DNA of 64,000 nt from contig NZ_LT985326.1 in NCBI RefSeq assembly GCF_900290275.1, forward strand, positions 12,335 to 76,334, given 5' to 3'. Source of the DNA: Prevotella merdae. GTDB lineage: Bacteria > Bacteroidota > Bacteroidia > Bacteroidales > Bacteroidaceae. Each line of letters starts with the position of its first letter. The stretch's first letter is position 1. The position numbers and the translations under genes are program-made. Positions 43,029 through 51,411 of this stretch are shown here, piece after piece. The notes under the pieces are model-generated. The model searched no databases. It was not told where the DNA came from and saw only the letters and a program-made list of their open reading frames with translations.

Positions 43029-43937
43029 TTATACATCCTCTTTATGCGGAATAATGGATTTCCTGCCTATCAGATAATCATTGACATCCTTGTATTCTGC
43101 ATATCTTGTGGATTCGTTGATTGCCTTGTTTTGATAACGCTCCATGATTGTATGGGCAGCCATCAGTCCTGCCTTGTCATTATCAAGATAACAATGGATA
43201 GCAGTGTAACACGCCAATCGTTCCATGCATTTCCCAAGGCTACTGATAGAGTTCAGTACAATATAATCACATGGCTCTTGTATGCAAATCACATTGTCGC
43301 CTCGCTTTTCCAAAGTCTTGTACGACAGAAAGTCCATAAACCCCTCGAAGATGCAGCATCTGTCCTGCACTCCAACTTGCTGTGAATGTATCAAGGATAT
43401 GTCTTTCTCGCCCAAACAACCTTTATAATATGGGTTACGCAGCTCATAACCATCCCTGTTATTTGGAAAGGCTATACCAAAATACCGCTTGCCCTTAAAC
43501 GTGTACCAGATCTCCTTGCAATAGCGTTTACCTATGTCCGCATCCACATGGCGTGAACGCAGATACGACATAAGCACAGGGTAGGACAATTCTTGGATAT
43601 GTACTTTGTCCATCTTGTCTGTCTCTACTTGTGTCGGTATGGGAGGTTTTGCCTTTGTGGACTTTGGGTTGTTCATGTCCGCTGCTATATGCTGCAATGC
43701 TGTACCCACATCATCCGTATTGTAGAGAAGTTGAGCAAGAGCAATGATATTGCCACCTTTACCAAGAGCAAAGTCATACCATTGGTTTCGGCTGAAGTTC
43801 ACCTTGAACGATGGCTTTGTCTCCGCATGCAATGGCGACAGATAATAAGATGTGGACTTGCTGCATCGTTTGGGCTGATGTCCCAATGCGCTCAGATAGT
43901 CCGTGAGTTTGATTTCCTTTGCTTGTTGTATGTTCAT
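43029..43937 (-). CDS. primase (CHC2-like/Toprim) of conjugative element
   Basis: This 302-residue protein has an N-terminal CHC2-like module with SPLHAETKPSFKVNFSRNQW and YDFALGKGGNIIALAQLLYN. In this module the usual zinc-binding Cys before the LHxE block is replaced by Ser, as in many mobile-element primases. The Toprim domain has the catalytic Glu in CCIFEGFMDFLSY and the Asp pair region in CYLDNDKAGLMAAHTIMERY. It should prime the transferred strand or element replication. A repeat-rich 191-base gap separates it from the helicase gene. Confidence 0.85.
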   Translation of the reverse strand: MNIQQAKEIKLTDYLSALGHQPKRCSKSTSYYLSPLHAETKPSFKVNFSRNQWYDFALGKGGNIIALAQLLYNTDDVGTALQHIAADMNNPKSTKAKPPIPTQVETDKMDKVHIQELSYPVLMSYLRSRHVDADIGKRYCKEIWYTFKGKRYFGIAFPNNRDGYELRNPYYKGCLGEKDISLIHSQQVGVQDRCCIFEGFMDFLSYKTLEKRGDNVICIQEPCDYIVLNSISSLGKCMERLACYTAIHCYLDNDKAGLMAAHTIMERYQNKAINESTRYAEYKDVNDYLIGRKSIIPHKEDV

Positions 43938-43968
43938 CTTTCATTCATTTTTTGTTCATTCGTGCGCT

Positions 43969-44100
43969 TATTATATATACACCAGAGTGAATGAACGGTT
44001 TTGTGAAGTCATTTTGTCGTATGTCCATGTAGTTAAATATGATGCCACTTCACAAAATCCGTCCGTTCTACTATTATATATACACCGAGGTGAATGAAGT
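43969..44100. repeat. direct and inverted repeats between helicase and primase
   Basis: ATTATATATACACC (about 43970 and 44073) is repeated and followed in both copies by GAATGAA-type sequence. Between the copies CGGTTTTGTGAAGT (about 43995-44008) pairs with ACTTCACAAAATCCG (about 44047-44061). The block lies between the two replication-type genes, so it may be a replication origin, an operator or an attenuator. Confidence 0.55.
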
Positions 44101-44128
44101 GGTTTTTGAAGTGATTTTCGCTTCATCC

Positions 44129-45247
44129 TCACTTCTTCACCTCCTGCTCTTCAAGCAGCGGAAGCGAAGGGTAGTCCTTCATTCTGCAATACTCGTTATT
44201 GCCACACTTCACCACCAGTTTGCTCTTCAATAGGAAGGTCAGCAACTTTGACATCACTGTTCTACCTCTGGCAAAACCAATAGTTGTATAACCTTTCGTC
44301 AATGCGTTTATCACATTCTCATAACCTGACACCACTTTCTTGCCAAAAGCCATTCCAAGTGCCTTGTCATGCTGCTCATCGGTAATGTCGGCTATTGTCA
44401 TCTTCGGCTGTTTGGCTGTGGTGGAGTCAACCACATAGTCCTTGGCAATTTCTGGAAGTCCCTCCTTGTTTATTTGGAACGCAAAGGGCGCAAAGTCCTT
44501 GTCTCGGATGTTGAGCGGTTTCACTTCACTCACATTCGCCATCGAATTGCTCTTGCTTATCACAAGTACCGTCTCTGCCTTGTTGCTGAGTTCCGTTCCT
44601 ATGTGACCTCTTACATTGTCATCACCCTTGTTCAAGTGTAGGACACAATGTATGTGCAGGTCATAGCGGCTTGACCACTGCATCAGTTTGTTGATGATAT
44701 GGACGGACTCGCTCGGATTGTTGATGTCGAGCATCAAGTCCCTTATGCCGTCAATGATGACCAAGCCAAAGCCCTTTTGCGTCTGCAAGGCATATTCTAT
44801 CAGTCGCAGTCTGAGGTTGGGACTGTACTCTCGCAGTCCGAAGAACACAAGGTTCTCACTGTTCATGTTGTCGGGCAATCCTGCAAGCCGGAGGATGCGC
44901 TGCATCACGCTGTGACAGTGGAAACGGCTCTGCTCCGTATCAACGTAGAGTATCTTACGCTTGTCATCGGGTAGTTTTGCCGTATATTGCAGCACCTTTC
45001 CGTTAGCAAGCGAGGCAGCTACCAAAGCGGACACGTTGAACGTCTTTCGGCTCTTCGCCTTGCCTGTGGAGGCACTGAAGTTGCCAAGCGTGGCTATAGT
45101 CGAGTTGTCCACCCATATTATCTGTGGCGGTGTCTGGTAGGTCTCGTCCGCATGGATAAGCGATGCCTTCAGCAACTTTTCCAACAAATCAGCATTGTCC
45201 GCTGCGCCTTCAAAGAGGCTCATGTCGTTCATTTCTTCCATCGTCAT
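44129..45247 (-). CDS. RepA/AAA_25-type helicase-like ATPase
   Basis: This 372-residue protein has a RecA-like ATPase core. Walker A lies in GNFSASTGKAKSRKTFNVSA, Walker B in KILYVDTEQSRFH, and a second acidic strand in GFGLVIIDGIRDLMLDINNP. RYDLHIHCVLHLNKGDDNVR is the sensor region with the conserved His-Leu-Asn-Lys pattern of AAA_25 proteins. A C-terminal winged helix (GYTTIGFARGRTVMSKLLTF) may bind DNA. It is a RepA-like helicase/loader paired with the primase for element replication. Its start overlaps the HTH gene by 4 bases. Confidence 0.85.
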   Translation of the reverse strand: MTMEEMNDMSLFEGAADNADLLEKLLKASLIHADETYQTPPQIIWVDNSTIATLGNFSASTGKAKSRKTFNVSALVAASLANGKVLQYTAKLPDDKRKILYVDTEQSRFHCHSVMQRILRLAGLPDNMNSENLVFFGLREYSPNLRLRLIEYALQTQKGFGLVIIDGIRDLMLDINNPSESVHIINKLMQWSSRYDLHIHCVLHLNKGDDNVRGHIGTELSNKAETVLVISKSNSMANVSEVKPLNIRDKDFAPFAFQINKEGLPEIAKDYVVDSTTAKQPKMTIADITDEQHDKALGMAFGKKVVSGYENVINALTKGYTTIGFARGRTVMSKLLTFLLKSKLVVKCGNNEYCRMKDYPSLPLLEEQEVKK

Positions 45248-45708
45248 CTGCTCTTCAAAGGTTTGTTCATCACATAGCGTATGGCATCCTGCTCATACAC
45301 CTCTTTTGTTTTCACAGGGTGCTTCTTGATCCATTCCACCAGTTCTTCCTTGCTGAAATAGATGGTCTTGCCGTTTGGCTTGTAATGGGGAATGGCAAAG
45401 GTACGTGTCAGTTTGTAAAGCTGACTCTTTGAAGCGTCAAGGAATACGCTTGCCTCGTCAAGGGTGAGCACGTCTTTTCCTGCAAAGAGCCATTTTTCCA
45501 AGCACTTGATGCGGTTCAACACATCCTCCACTGGTCCAAGCAGCTTGAATGCTTCTTCCATTTGTTGAATGCGCTCGGCAAGTCTCATTGGTGTCATATC
45601 TGCCAGTTCTGGTTCTGTCAACTCGTGTTTATCCACGTCTATCGTTGGCGGTAGGATAGTGCCATCCTTTGGTGGATTGTTTGCCTGATTTGTTGTCTGT
45701 CCAATCAT
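45244..45708 (-). CDS. HTH_17 excisionase-like regulator of conjugative element
   Basis: This 154-residue protein has a polar N-terminus and a helical linker (MRLAERIQQMEEAFKLLGPV). The winged helix reads DVLTLDEASVFLDASKSQLY, with the wing TRTFAIPHYKPNGKTIYFSK. It is the same type as the excisionase-like protein of IME1 (FFRPNGKIIYF). It probably regulates the replication genes and acts with the 738-residue integrase in excision. Its stop overlaps the helicase start by 4 bases. Confidence 0.8.
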   Translation of the reverse strand: MIGQTTNQANNPPKDGTILPPTIDVDKHELTEPELADMTPMRLAERIQQMEEAFKLLGPVEDVLNRIKCLEKWLFAGKDVLTLDEASVFLDASKSQLYKLTRTFAIPHYKPNGKTIYFSKEELVEWIKKHPVKTKEVYEQDAIRYVMNKPLKSR

Positions 45709-45745
45709 TGTCGTAATTTTGTTTATCGTTACACATAACGAGGTC

Positions 45746-45801
45746 GCCCTCCATAACCAGGTTTCTGATTACGGAGGGCAAAGGTAAGGGCATTTCTGCC
45801 C
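45746..45801. promoter_or_regulatory. paired hairpins upstream of HTH gene
   Basis: GCCCTCC (45746-45752) pairs with GGAGGGC (45773-45779), and GGGCA (45788-45792) with TGCCC (45797-45801). They lie in the 157-base gap before the HTH gene and could be an operator, an attenuator or a terminator of the preceding gene. No T-run is present. Confidence 0.4.
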
Positions 45802-45865
45802 AATCGGATGGAAGTGCGCTTGACTGTCAACCGACTATCAAGCCAACTGTCAAGGTTTTCATCTG

Positions 45866-46612
45866 TCAGATGGTATCCTTGCTGTCATTTTTACCGCAAT
45901 CTGCTATTTCTTGCACTTTCTTGCGGATAGCCTCATAGATACTGGCGTTAGTACTTTTGGCATCACTGTTTGCTGAGGACAGCTTGGTTGTTGTAAGTGG
46001 CTTGTCTGTTGATGAAGAAAGGATGAGTTTATGCTTGGCAATGACCGATTGCCATTGCTTGCAAATCAAGTTCTTGCTGCAGAGCATGTCAAAGAAGAAT
46101 GCCACACGTCTGTTACTTCTCGCCTTTAGCTGCTTGCAGACTTGGCACGAGAAGAGTTTTCGCATATCTTCTTCCGACACATCGGCTGAGAACAAATGAA
46201 CCTCATTGGCATGGCGCGCAATGAGGTTCAACTGAGTAGAATCAAAGTAACATTGAAAGTCCTGTTTCGGTTTGGTTTCTTGTGCTGTTTGTAATATTGA
46301 CGGTGGTTTACCATGGAGATACTGACCGTTTGGAGGCGGCTCCGTGGTGTTGAACTTGTGATGAAGAGCCTTGTAGTCATGATACTCGAAATCCACTTTG
46401 GTAAAGAATATGACTACCAAGTCCTCACGTTCTTCAAGAAACTCCTCCATGATGTAGAAGTTCTTCTTGTGCTCGTTCTTTCCTGCCGCATACTGGCAGT
46501 CCGTATAGGAATGGCTGTTGAGAAAGTCCTTTTTGTAGCGGTGATACAGTTTACCGCATCCTATGACTTCCGTCTGATAGCACTCATGGGCTTCCTTGAA
46601 GAACAGCCACAA
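45866..46612 (-). CDS. Cys-containing hypothetical protein, start uncertain
   Basis: The frame marked here begins at a TTG. The same frame stays open upstream to about 46740 and encodes plausible sequence (PQCNECTFANGVGGICGTNK) but has no ATG. An ATG at 46735 opens a short frame one base out of phase (MEHNNTSNNQGREDSSFSLF), which would join it after a single-base slip at the T-run near 46678-46682. So the gene either uses a rare start or is frameshifted. The protein has CNEC, GCGKLYHRYK, FSCQVCKQL and a helical C-terminus. No family was recognised. It lies directly downstream of the large integrase. Confidence 0.5.
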   Translation of the reverse strand: MWLFFKEAHECYQTEVIGCGKLYHRYKKDFLNSHSYTDCQYAAGKNEHKKNFYIMEEFLEEREDLVVIFFTKVDFEYHDYKALHHKFNTTEPPPNGQYLHGKPPSILQTAQETKPKQDFQCYFDSTQLNLIARHANEVHLFSADVSEEDMRKLFSCQVCKQLKARSNRRVAFFFDMLCSKNLICKQWQSVIAKHKLILSSSTDKPLTTTKLSSANSDAKSTNASIYEAIRKKVQEIADCGKNDSKDTI

Positions 46613-46735
46613 TTTGTTGGTACCACAAATGCCACCTACACCGTTAGCGAAGGTGCATTCATTGCATTGGGGTAAAAAGAGAGAACGAGGAGTCTTCTCG
46701 TCCTTGGTTGTTTGATGTATTATTATGTTCCATTT

Positions 46736-48952
46736 TTATTCTTCGAACGCACTGTCCAATAGGGAAACAGCCTCGTCCTTTTTCTTGTTGATGATTTTTG
46801 CGTAAATTTGTGTCGTGCGCACCTCCGTATGACCGAGAAGTTTGCTTGTAGTGTATAGGTCTGCGCCCATGGTCAGCTCCATCGTGGCGAACGTGTGTCT
46901 TGAGACATGGTAGGTCACATGTTTGCTGATACCTGCCGCACGGCTCCATTCCGGGATGCAGTCGTAGTTCTTGCTTGGCAGTGTTGGAAACACCTTGTCC
47001 TCGTCACTCGCAGATCCACGCTCAGGCATCCAACGAAGGGCTTGCTTGTTGAGAGGAAGATAGAGAGGCTGCTTGGTCTTGTACTGCAATATCTCAACTC
47101 GTGTCTTGTCACCCTCGGTGATGATGTTCTTCCACTTCAAACTCTTCACGTCACTGATACGGAGTCCGCAGAAGCATGAAAACAGGAACGCCGCCTTGAT
47201 ATCCTCACGCTTGCAAGGGGTGTCAATCAGTCTCTTCACCTCGTCAACGGTCAGATACTCTCGCTTGGTACCGCCACCTTTCAGAACATCCATGCGAAGA
47301 CGCAATACGGGATTGTCGTCCATTATCTCTTCCTCAATAGCCATGTTGAAGGCTGCTTTGAGGCATTTGAGATAGTTCATCACCGTGGACTTGGACGGAT
47401 GGGTGTGCTTGTAGGTGATATAGTCGTTCAACAAGAACACCATGAAACCATTGCAGTATTCCTTGGTCATCTCTGCGAGTGTCACGTTTGGCGAGTGTTC
47501 TCTCACTGCATTCAGCACGCTGTTCACCCAGTTTCGGGCAGATTGTCTTCCTCGCTCCACTTGTGCGTCACGGAATATCTCCAACCAATCCACAAGTCGC
47601 ATTTTGATTCTTGACTTGTCTTTGAGCCCTGCGATACCGTTAGTGATGCTCATGATGCGTTGTGCCTTGATGGCATAGACTGCTTGCATCGTCTGCTTGT
47701 TCTGCTCCCTGGCAGCTGCGTCAACCTCTGGTATGAGATAAAGGCGCAGATAATCATAGGTACGGCGACCGTTGACATTGATGGATAGATAGACCGACTT
47801 GTTGCCGTTGGCAAGTTCCTTGAAGCGGATTCTCACAGGCTCCTTGGTCTTAGAATTTCTCTTGCGCTCAGTCTCTGCAACGGCAATCTCTGTCTTCACC
47901 TTCTTAGTGGCAAGATACTCCTTGTATTTGTCCACGTTGGCATCTGGATCTTCTCCGTGCGGCTTGTAGCCTCTTCTGCCGACACGCTTCTCAAAAGTTC
48001 CGTCCTTCAATGCCTTCATGCGTTCCTTGGCCTTTTTCTCAGCTTCTTTCCAGATTTCCTTGTGTTTCTCCTCGCTGTCATCCTTACGAAGGTAAAGACC
48101 AACTGACTCATAGGCACGTTGTCCCTTACCATAATATATATCAAGGAAGAGGGAACGGTCTCCATTGCGCATCTTGCGACTACGGACTATCACAGAACTG
48201 GTGTATTCCTCAACTTTCTCCACTTGGTTCAGCTCGTCAGAAGGATCCGTGAAAGTTTCTCCATTGACAACCTCTCGCATCTTGCGTTCTTTCAGACGCT
48301 CTGCGGTTTCCATGACCAAGGCATTATTCTGCTTGTCAGCCTCGGTAATCTCTGGGTTGATATAGAGCTTCAGAAACTCGTACTTGCGCTCACCATTATA
48401 ATATATGTCGAAGTAGAGCGACTTGCTGCCGTTGGCAAGGTTCTTGAAACGAAGAGTGACAGCTTCACGCTTGTTGGGTCTGCCTCTATGTTTTTTGATT
48501 GTTCCATCTATGGCTCTGTCCTCACCGTCATCATCAATAAACTTCCATTGGTGTCCTTCTCTGCCAGAAACGGCTCCGACGACTTCGTTTACCTCACGTT
48601 CCTTTCCTTGGGTACTTTTGCCAGTTTTAGCAGTATTGCCATTCTCCTTCTTGCTTACTCGTGCAGTCTTCTTGCTTGCAGTAGTTGTAGAAGCCGGATG
48701 TTCCAAAGAAGCCTTCACTATTTCCAACTTTCCCGATAGGATTTCTTGCACTCGCTGGTTCTTGATAACTTCTGCCTTCTGCAAGGTCTCGGCATTGACA
48801 GCCTTAGCCTTATCATCGTCCTCAGGAAGCAGATAAAGCTTCAAGAACTCATACGACCTCTTTCCACTTTTGTAAGTGTCGAGATAAATCGACTTTGTAC
48901 CATTTGCTAAATCCTTGTAGCGTATGCGCACAGGTTCATTGTTACTTCTCAT
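46736..48952 (-). CDS. tyrosine integrase with four tandem arm-binding-type modules
   Basis: This 738-residue protein is nearly twice the usual length. Four copies of one module occur at about residues 6-72 (VRIRYKDLANGTKSIYLDTY), 164-230 (VTLRFKNLANGSKSLYFDIY), 252-317 (VIVRSRKMRNGDRSLFLDIY) and 371-437 (VRIRFKELANGNKSVYLSIN). They are joined by charged linkers, one of which holds an AT-hook-like HRGRPNK. The rest is a normal recombinase: SCFCGLRISDVKSLKW (Arg), TYHVSRHTFATM (HxxR), SKLLGHTEVRTT (His) and QIYAKI (Tyr). As the last gene at the right edge it is the likely integrase of the conjugative element. Confidence 0.9.
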   Translation of the reverse strand: MRSNNEPVRIRYKDLANGTKSIYLDTYKSGKRSYEFLKLYLLPEDDDKAKAVNAETLQKAEVIKNQRVQEILSGKLEIVKASLEHPASTTTASKKTARVSKKENGNTAKTGKSTQGKEREVNEVVGAVSGREGHQWKFIDDDGEDRAIDGTIKKHRGRPNKREAVTLRFKNLANGSKSLYFDIYYNGERKYEFLKLYINPEITEADKQNNALVMETAERLKERKMREVVNGETFTDPSDELNQVEKVEEYTSSVIVRSRKMRNGDRSLFLDIYYGKGQRAYESVGLYLRKDDSEEKHKEIWKEAEKKAKERMKALKDGTFEKRVGRRGYKPHGEDPDANVDKYKEYLATKKVKTEIAVAETERKRNSKTKEPVRIRFKELANGNKSVYLSINVNGRRTYDYLRLYLIPEVDAAAREQNKQTMQAVYAIKAQRIMSITNGIAGLKDKSRIKMRLVDWLEIFRDAQVERGRQSARNWVNSVLNAVREHSPNVTLAEMTKEYCNGFMVFLLNDYITYKHTHPSKSTVMNYLKCLKAAFNMAIEEEIMDDNPVLRLRMDVLKGGGTKREYLTVDEVKRLIDTPCKREDIKAAFLFSCFCGLRISDVKSLKWKNIITEGDKTRVEILQYKTKQPLYLPLNKQALRWMPERGSASDEDKVFPTLPSKNYDCIPEWSRAAGISKHVTYHVSRHTFATMELTMGADLYTTSKLLGHTEVRTTQIYAKIINKKKDEAVSLLDSAFEE

Positions 48953-49271
48953 GTTACTTTGTTATTTATTCTACTTATTGTCATTTTGCGAGATTTGTTA
49001 CTCACGGTGCAAAGATACGAAAAATAATTGGATTTGTTACCCAAAACAAGAACCAATTACGAACCATTAACTATGATAAATTATAAAATCAAATAGTAGA
49101 GTAACAAACAAATAACAAAATACATACTTTATTAAATGCCTACTATATGCTGTATATATTAGCATTTACACACATTTTCTTATCATTTTGAATGTTGCAT
49201 GAGATTTGACGTTGTATTGGCGTTGTATCAGAGTTGCTTATTCCAATAGCTGAATGAGTGAGAGAGTCTGA
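48953..49271. other. junction interval between integrase and peptide operon
   Basis: 320 bases without a gene. The right end of the conjugative element probably lies here, because the integrase is the outermost mobility gene and the following operon is of a different kind. AAATGC...GCATTT (about 49135-49172) is a weak inverted pair. I found no tRNA gene. Confidence 0.4.
49010..49017 (-). promoter_or_regulatory. -7 box of large integrase gene
   Basis: On the minus strand TATCTTTG matches TAnnTTTG, 57 bases before the ATG. With flanking bases it reads GTATCTTTGC, which also fits the CTnDOT-type core pattern GTANNTTTGC, so it could be an attachment site as well as a promoter. Confidence 0.5.
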
Positions 49272-49316
49272 AGACTTGGGATGAGCGAGAAATAGAGACT
49301 CCCACGTCTTTTTTTG
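49272..49316 (+). terminator. terminator or attenuator in leader of peptide operon
   Basis: AGACTTGGGA (49272-49281) pairs with TCCCACGTCT (49300-49309) with one mismatch, followed by a T-run on the plus strand. It lies 68 bases before the first precursor gene. No plus-strand gene precedes it, so it may attenuate the operon's own leader transcript. Confidence 0.6.
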
Positions 49317-49382
49317 TATCTATCCAATATTTATTAATCGCCTATTCTCGGGAGTTCTGCAAGGCATTTATTTTTTATTACT

Positions 49383-49655
49383 ATGGCAAATAATAAGAAC
49401 GAAGATCTTCAGTCTCGCAGAGATTTCTTCAAGAAAGCAGGAAAGAGCATTCTGCCTGTTTTGGGTATAGTTATGTTGTCAAGCTTTCCAACTATAGTGA
49501 ATGCTGCAGAAAAGACAACAAGCGGTTGTAATGCAAATTGTGAATCCACCTGTGAAACTGGATGTTATACAAGTTGTCATGTCGCTTGCGGAGGTAGCTG
49601 TAAAGGTGGCTGCATTAACTCTTGCTCTGGCAGTTGTAAAGGCTCATCCAAATAA
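49383..49655 (+). CDS. CXXX-repeat precursor peptide 1 with Tat signal
   Basis: A 90-residue precursor. The leader carries the twin-arginine motif SRRDFFKK (R12, R13), a hydrophobic stretch (SILPVLGIVMLSSFPTIV) and a likely cleavage site at VNA-AEK (41/42). The core has ten Cys at 49, 53, 57, 61, 65, 69, 73, 77, 81 and 85, an unbroken period of four. Spacers are Gly/Ser/Asn/Glu/Thr-rich. NCBI has RefSeq families named for CXXX-repeat peptides and their radical SAM maturases; I recall this but could not check it. The gene is first of seven in one direction. The product should be modified by the radical SAM pair and exported by the TatA/TatC encoded downstream. Confidence 0.85.
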   Translation: MANNKNEDLQSRRDFFKKAGKSILPVLGIVMLSSFPTIVNAAEKTTSGCNANCESTCETGCYTSCHVACGGSCKGGCINSCSGSCKGSSK

Positions 49656-49884
49656 CAAGCCTAACCTTTTCATAAGGTTATGATACTATGCAAGACATAC
49701 AGATCTAACCTTTAGTTTTTTTTCAGACTTGTTCATACTTAACTTCAGCAAGTTCAGAGAATACATAAGCCAAGAGATCATCTAACAAGCCCAAAGAACA
49801 TTTGCTTCCTACAGCCGACAGAAGTCACTACTTATGCAATAACTTCTGAACTTGCAAAAGTTCAATAATTAACTTAAGAAAAAT
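49656..49884. other. gap between precursor genes with hairpin
   Basis: TAACCTT (49662-49668) pairs with AAGGTTA (49674-49680) seven bases after the precursor 1 stop; no T-run follows. It could protect the 3' end of a short abundant precursor message or partly terminate it, giving more precursor than enzyme. The rest of the 229 bases shows no gene. Confidence 0.5.
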
Positions 49885-50199
49885 ATGGATAATAAAACAC
49901 TGAAATCAAGAAGGGATTTCTTTAAAAAGGTACTTAATGGAACGTTACCTTTTTTGGGATTTTTTACTTTTCTCAATATTCCCTTAAATTCATTTGCAAA
50001 TAATAACTGGTCGGGAGATTGTTCATGTAAGGGGCATTGTGAGCATTCTTGTACGGCAGATTGTACAAACTCCTGCCGCTCTTGTGAAATATCATGTTCT
50101 AATGATTGCGACAATGGATGCCTTGGAAGTTGTCATGGAGATTGCAAGAGATCATGTCTATATAGTTGTATTGAATCATGTAAAAACTATTTACGCTAA
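49885..50199 (+). CDS. CXXX-repeat precursor peptide 2 with Tat signal
   Basis: A 104-residue precursor with SRRDFFKK (R9, R10), a hydrophobic segment (TLPFLGFFTFLNIPLN) and likely cleavage at SFA-NNN. The core has 15 Cys: C46, then 48, 52, 56, 60, 64, then after a one-residue slip 67, 71, 75, 79, 83, 87, 91, 95 and 99. Thus two period-4 tracts of five and nine Cys are out of register by one residue. Spacers differ from precursor 1 (acidic and His-containing at first, aromatic at the end), so the two share leader type and spacing rather than core sequence. The stop is 3 bases before the radical SAM start. Confidence 0.85.
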   Translation: MDNKTLKSRRDFFKKVLNGTLPFLGFFTFLNIPLNSFANNNWSGDCSCKGHCEHSCTADCTNSCRSCEISCSNDCDNGCLGSCHGDCKRSCLYSCIESCKNYLR

Positions 50200-50202
50200 T
50201 CT

Positions 50203-51411
50203 ATGGAAACAATAAAAGAACGAAATAAAGGTTGGCAAAATGGCACTGCCAAGAACATCACGTTTATTGTAACTAAGGATTGCCAATTGGCCTGTAAATA
50301 TTGCTACCTCGTAGGCAAGAACTCGAAAGAGCGTATGACCTGGGAGGTGGCAAAAGCCGCCATTGACTATATACTCGACCATGAGGATGAGATGAAGGAA
50401 GAGAGTGTAGTATGGGACTTTATTGGTGGCGAACCTTTCTTGGAAATAGAATTGATAGATAAGATTTGTGATTATCTTAAGCTGGAGATGTTTCGCCGTA
50501 ACCACCATTGGTTTAATTCCTACCGCTTCTCTTTCTCCACTAACGGCATCAATTATGATACGGAAAAGGTACAGAACTTCATCAAGAAAAATCGAGAACA
50601 TTTAAGTATTGGTATTACGATTGATGGAACCAAGCGCAAACATGATCTCAACCGCATATGGAAAACAAAGGAGATGGAGCAAGGCATGAAGCTTAAGCCT
50701 GAAGAGGAAAAGGGGTCTTATGAGGATGTTGTAAAAAACATTCCATTATGGTTAAAACAATTCCCTAATGCAGGAACTAAGGTTACGATTAGCAGTGCTG
50801 ATATTCCATATATCAAGGAGAGCGTGCTTCATCTTTACTCGTTAGGCATACATGAGGTGAATATCAATTGTGTGTTTGAGGATGTATGGAAGGATGGTGA
50901 CGATGCTCTTTTCGAAAATCAACTTACAGAACTGGCTGATGCAATAATCGATGGCGACTATTATCATGAATATACCTGTTCTTTCTTCTCCGAGCATATG
51001 GGCAAGCCCCTTGACTGTCAGCTGCAAAACCAAAACTGGTGTGGTGCAGGTATGATGCTGGCTGTGGACGCAGAAGGCAACTTTTATCCATGTACTCGTT
51101 TTGCACAATATTCATTGCGTGACAAGAAGGCTTGGATTATTGGCAATATCCATGAGGGTATTAACCATAATAAGCTTAGACCATTCTTGACCTTGGACAG
51201 ATGTACACAATCTACACAAGAGTGTATTGACTGTGAAGTGGCTGAAGGTTGCGCTTGGTGTCAAGGCGAAAATTATGACGCTGCCGATACTCCTACTGTT
51301 TATCAGCGTTCTACTGCCATATGCAAGATGCACAAGGCAAGGGTTAGAGCGAACAATTATTATTGGAACAAACTATACCGTAAACTCGAAAAGGAAGGAG
51401 GTGAGAAATGA
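50203..51411 (+). CDS. radical SAM/SPASM peptide maturase, CXXX-repeat type
   Basis: This 402-residue enzyme has the [4Fe-4S] cluster motif TKDCQLACKYCYLVG (C27, C31, C34), GGEP-like FIGGEPFLEIELID as the SAM-binding strand and a TIM-barrel core. The C-terminal SPASM-type region has WCGAGMMLAVDAEGNFYPC and CTQSTQECIDC then EGCAWC, which would hold auxiliary clusters. Such enzymes use a 5'-deoxyadenosyl radical to crosslink Cys sulfur to carbon (thioether) in RiPP precursors; that reaction here is inferred from family and substrate. It follows precursor 2 by 3 bases and overlaps the second maturase by 4 bases. Confidence 0.9.
   Translation: METIKERNKGWQNGTAKNITFIVTKDCQLACKYCYLVGKNSKERMTWEVAKAAIDYILDHEDEMKEESVVWDFIGGEPFLEIELIDKICDYLKLEMFRRNHHWFNSYRFSFSTNGINYDTEKVQNFIKKNREHLSIGITIDGTKRKHDLNRIWKTKEMEQGMKLKPEEEKGSYEDVVKNIPLWLKQFPNAGTKVTISSADIPYIKESVLHLYSLGIHEVNINCVFEDVWKDGDDALFENQLTELADAIIDGDYYHEYTCSFFSEHMGKPLDCQLQNQNWCGAGMMLAVDAEGNFYPCTRFAQYSLRDKKAWIIGNIHEGINHNKLRPFLTLDRCTQSTQECIDCEVAEGCAWCQGENYDAADTPTVYQRSTAICKMHKARVRANNYYWNKLYRKLEKEGGEK

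Noticed and set aside
43960..44110. Repeat block as a short CRISPR array
   Set aside because: Only two direct copies, no regular spacers and no cas genes anywhere in the window.
49135..49320. tRNA gene as insertion site next to the large integrase
   Set aside because: Tried to fold acceptor and T-arms in this interval; no TTC-A/G loop or CCA-type end was found.
49869..50114. Minus-strand frame opposite precursor 2
   Set aside because: The Cys-periodic plus-strand precursor with a Tat signal, 3 bases before the radical SAM gene, is far better supported.
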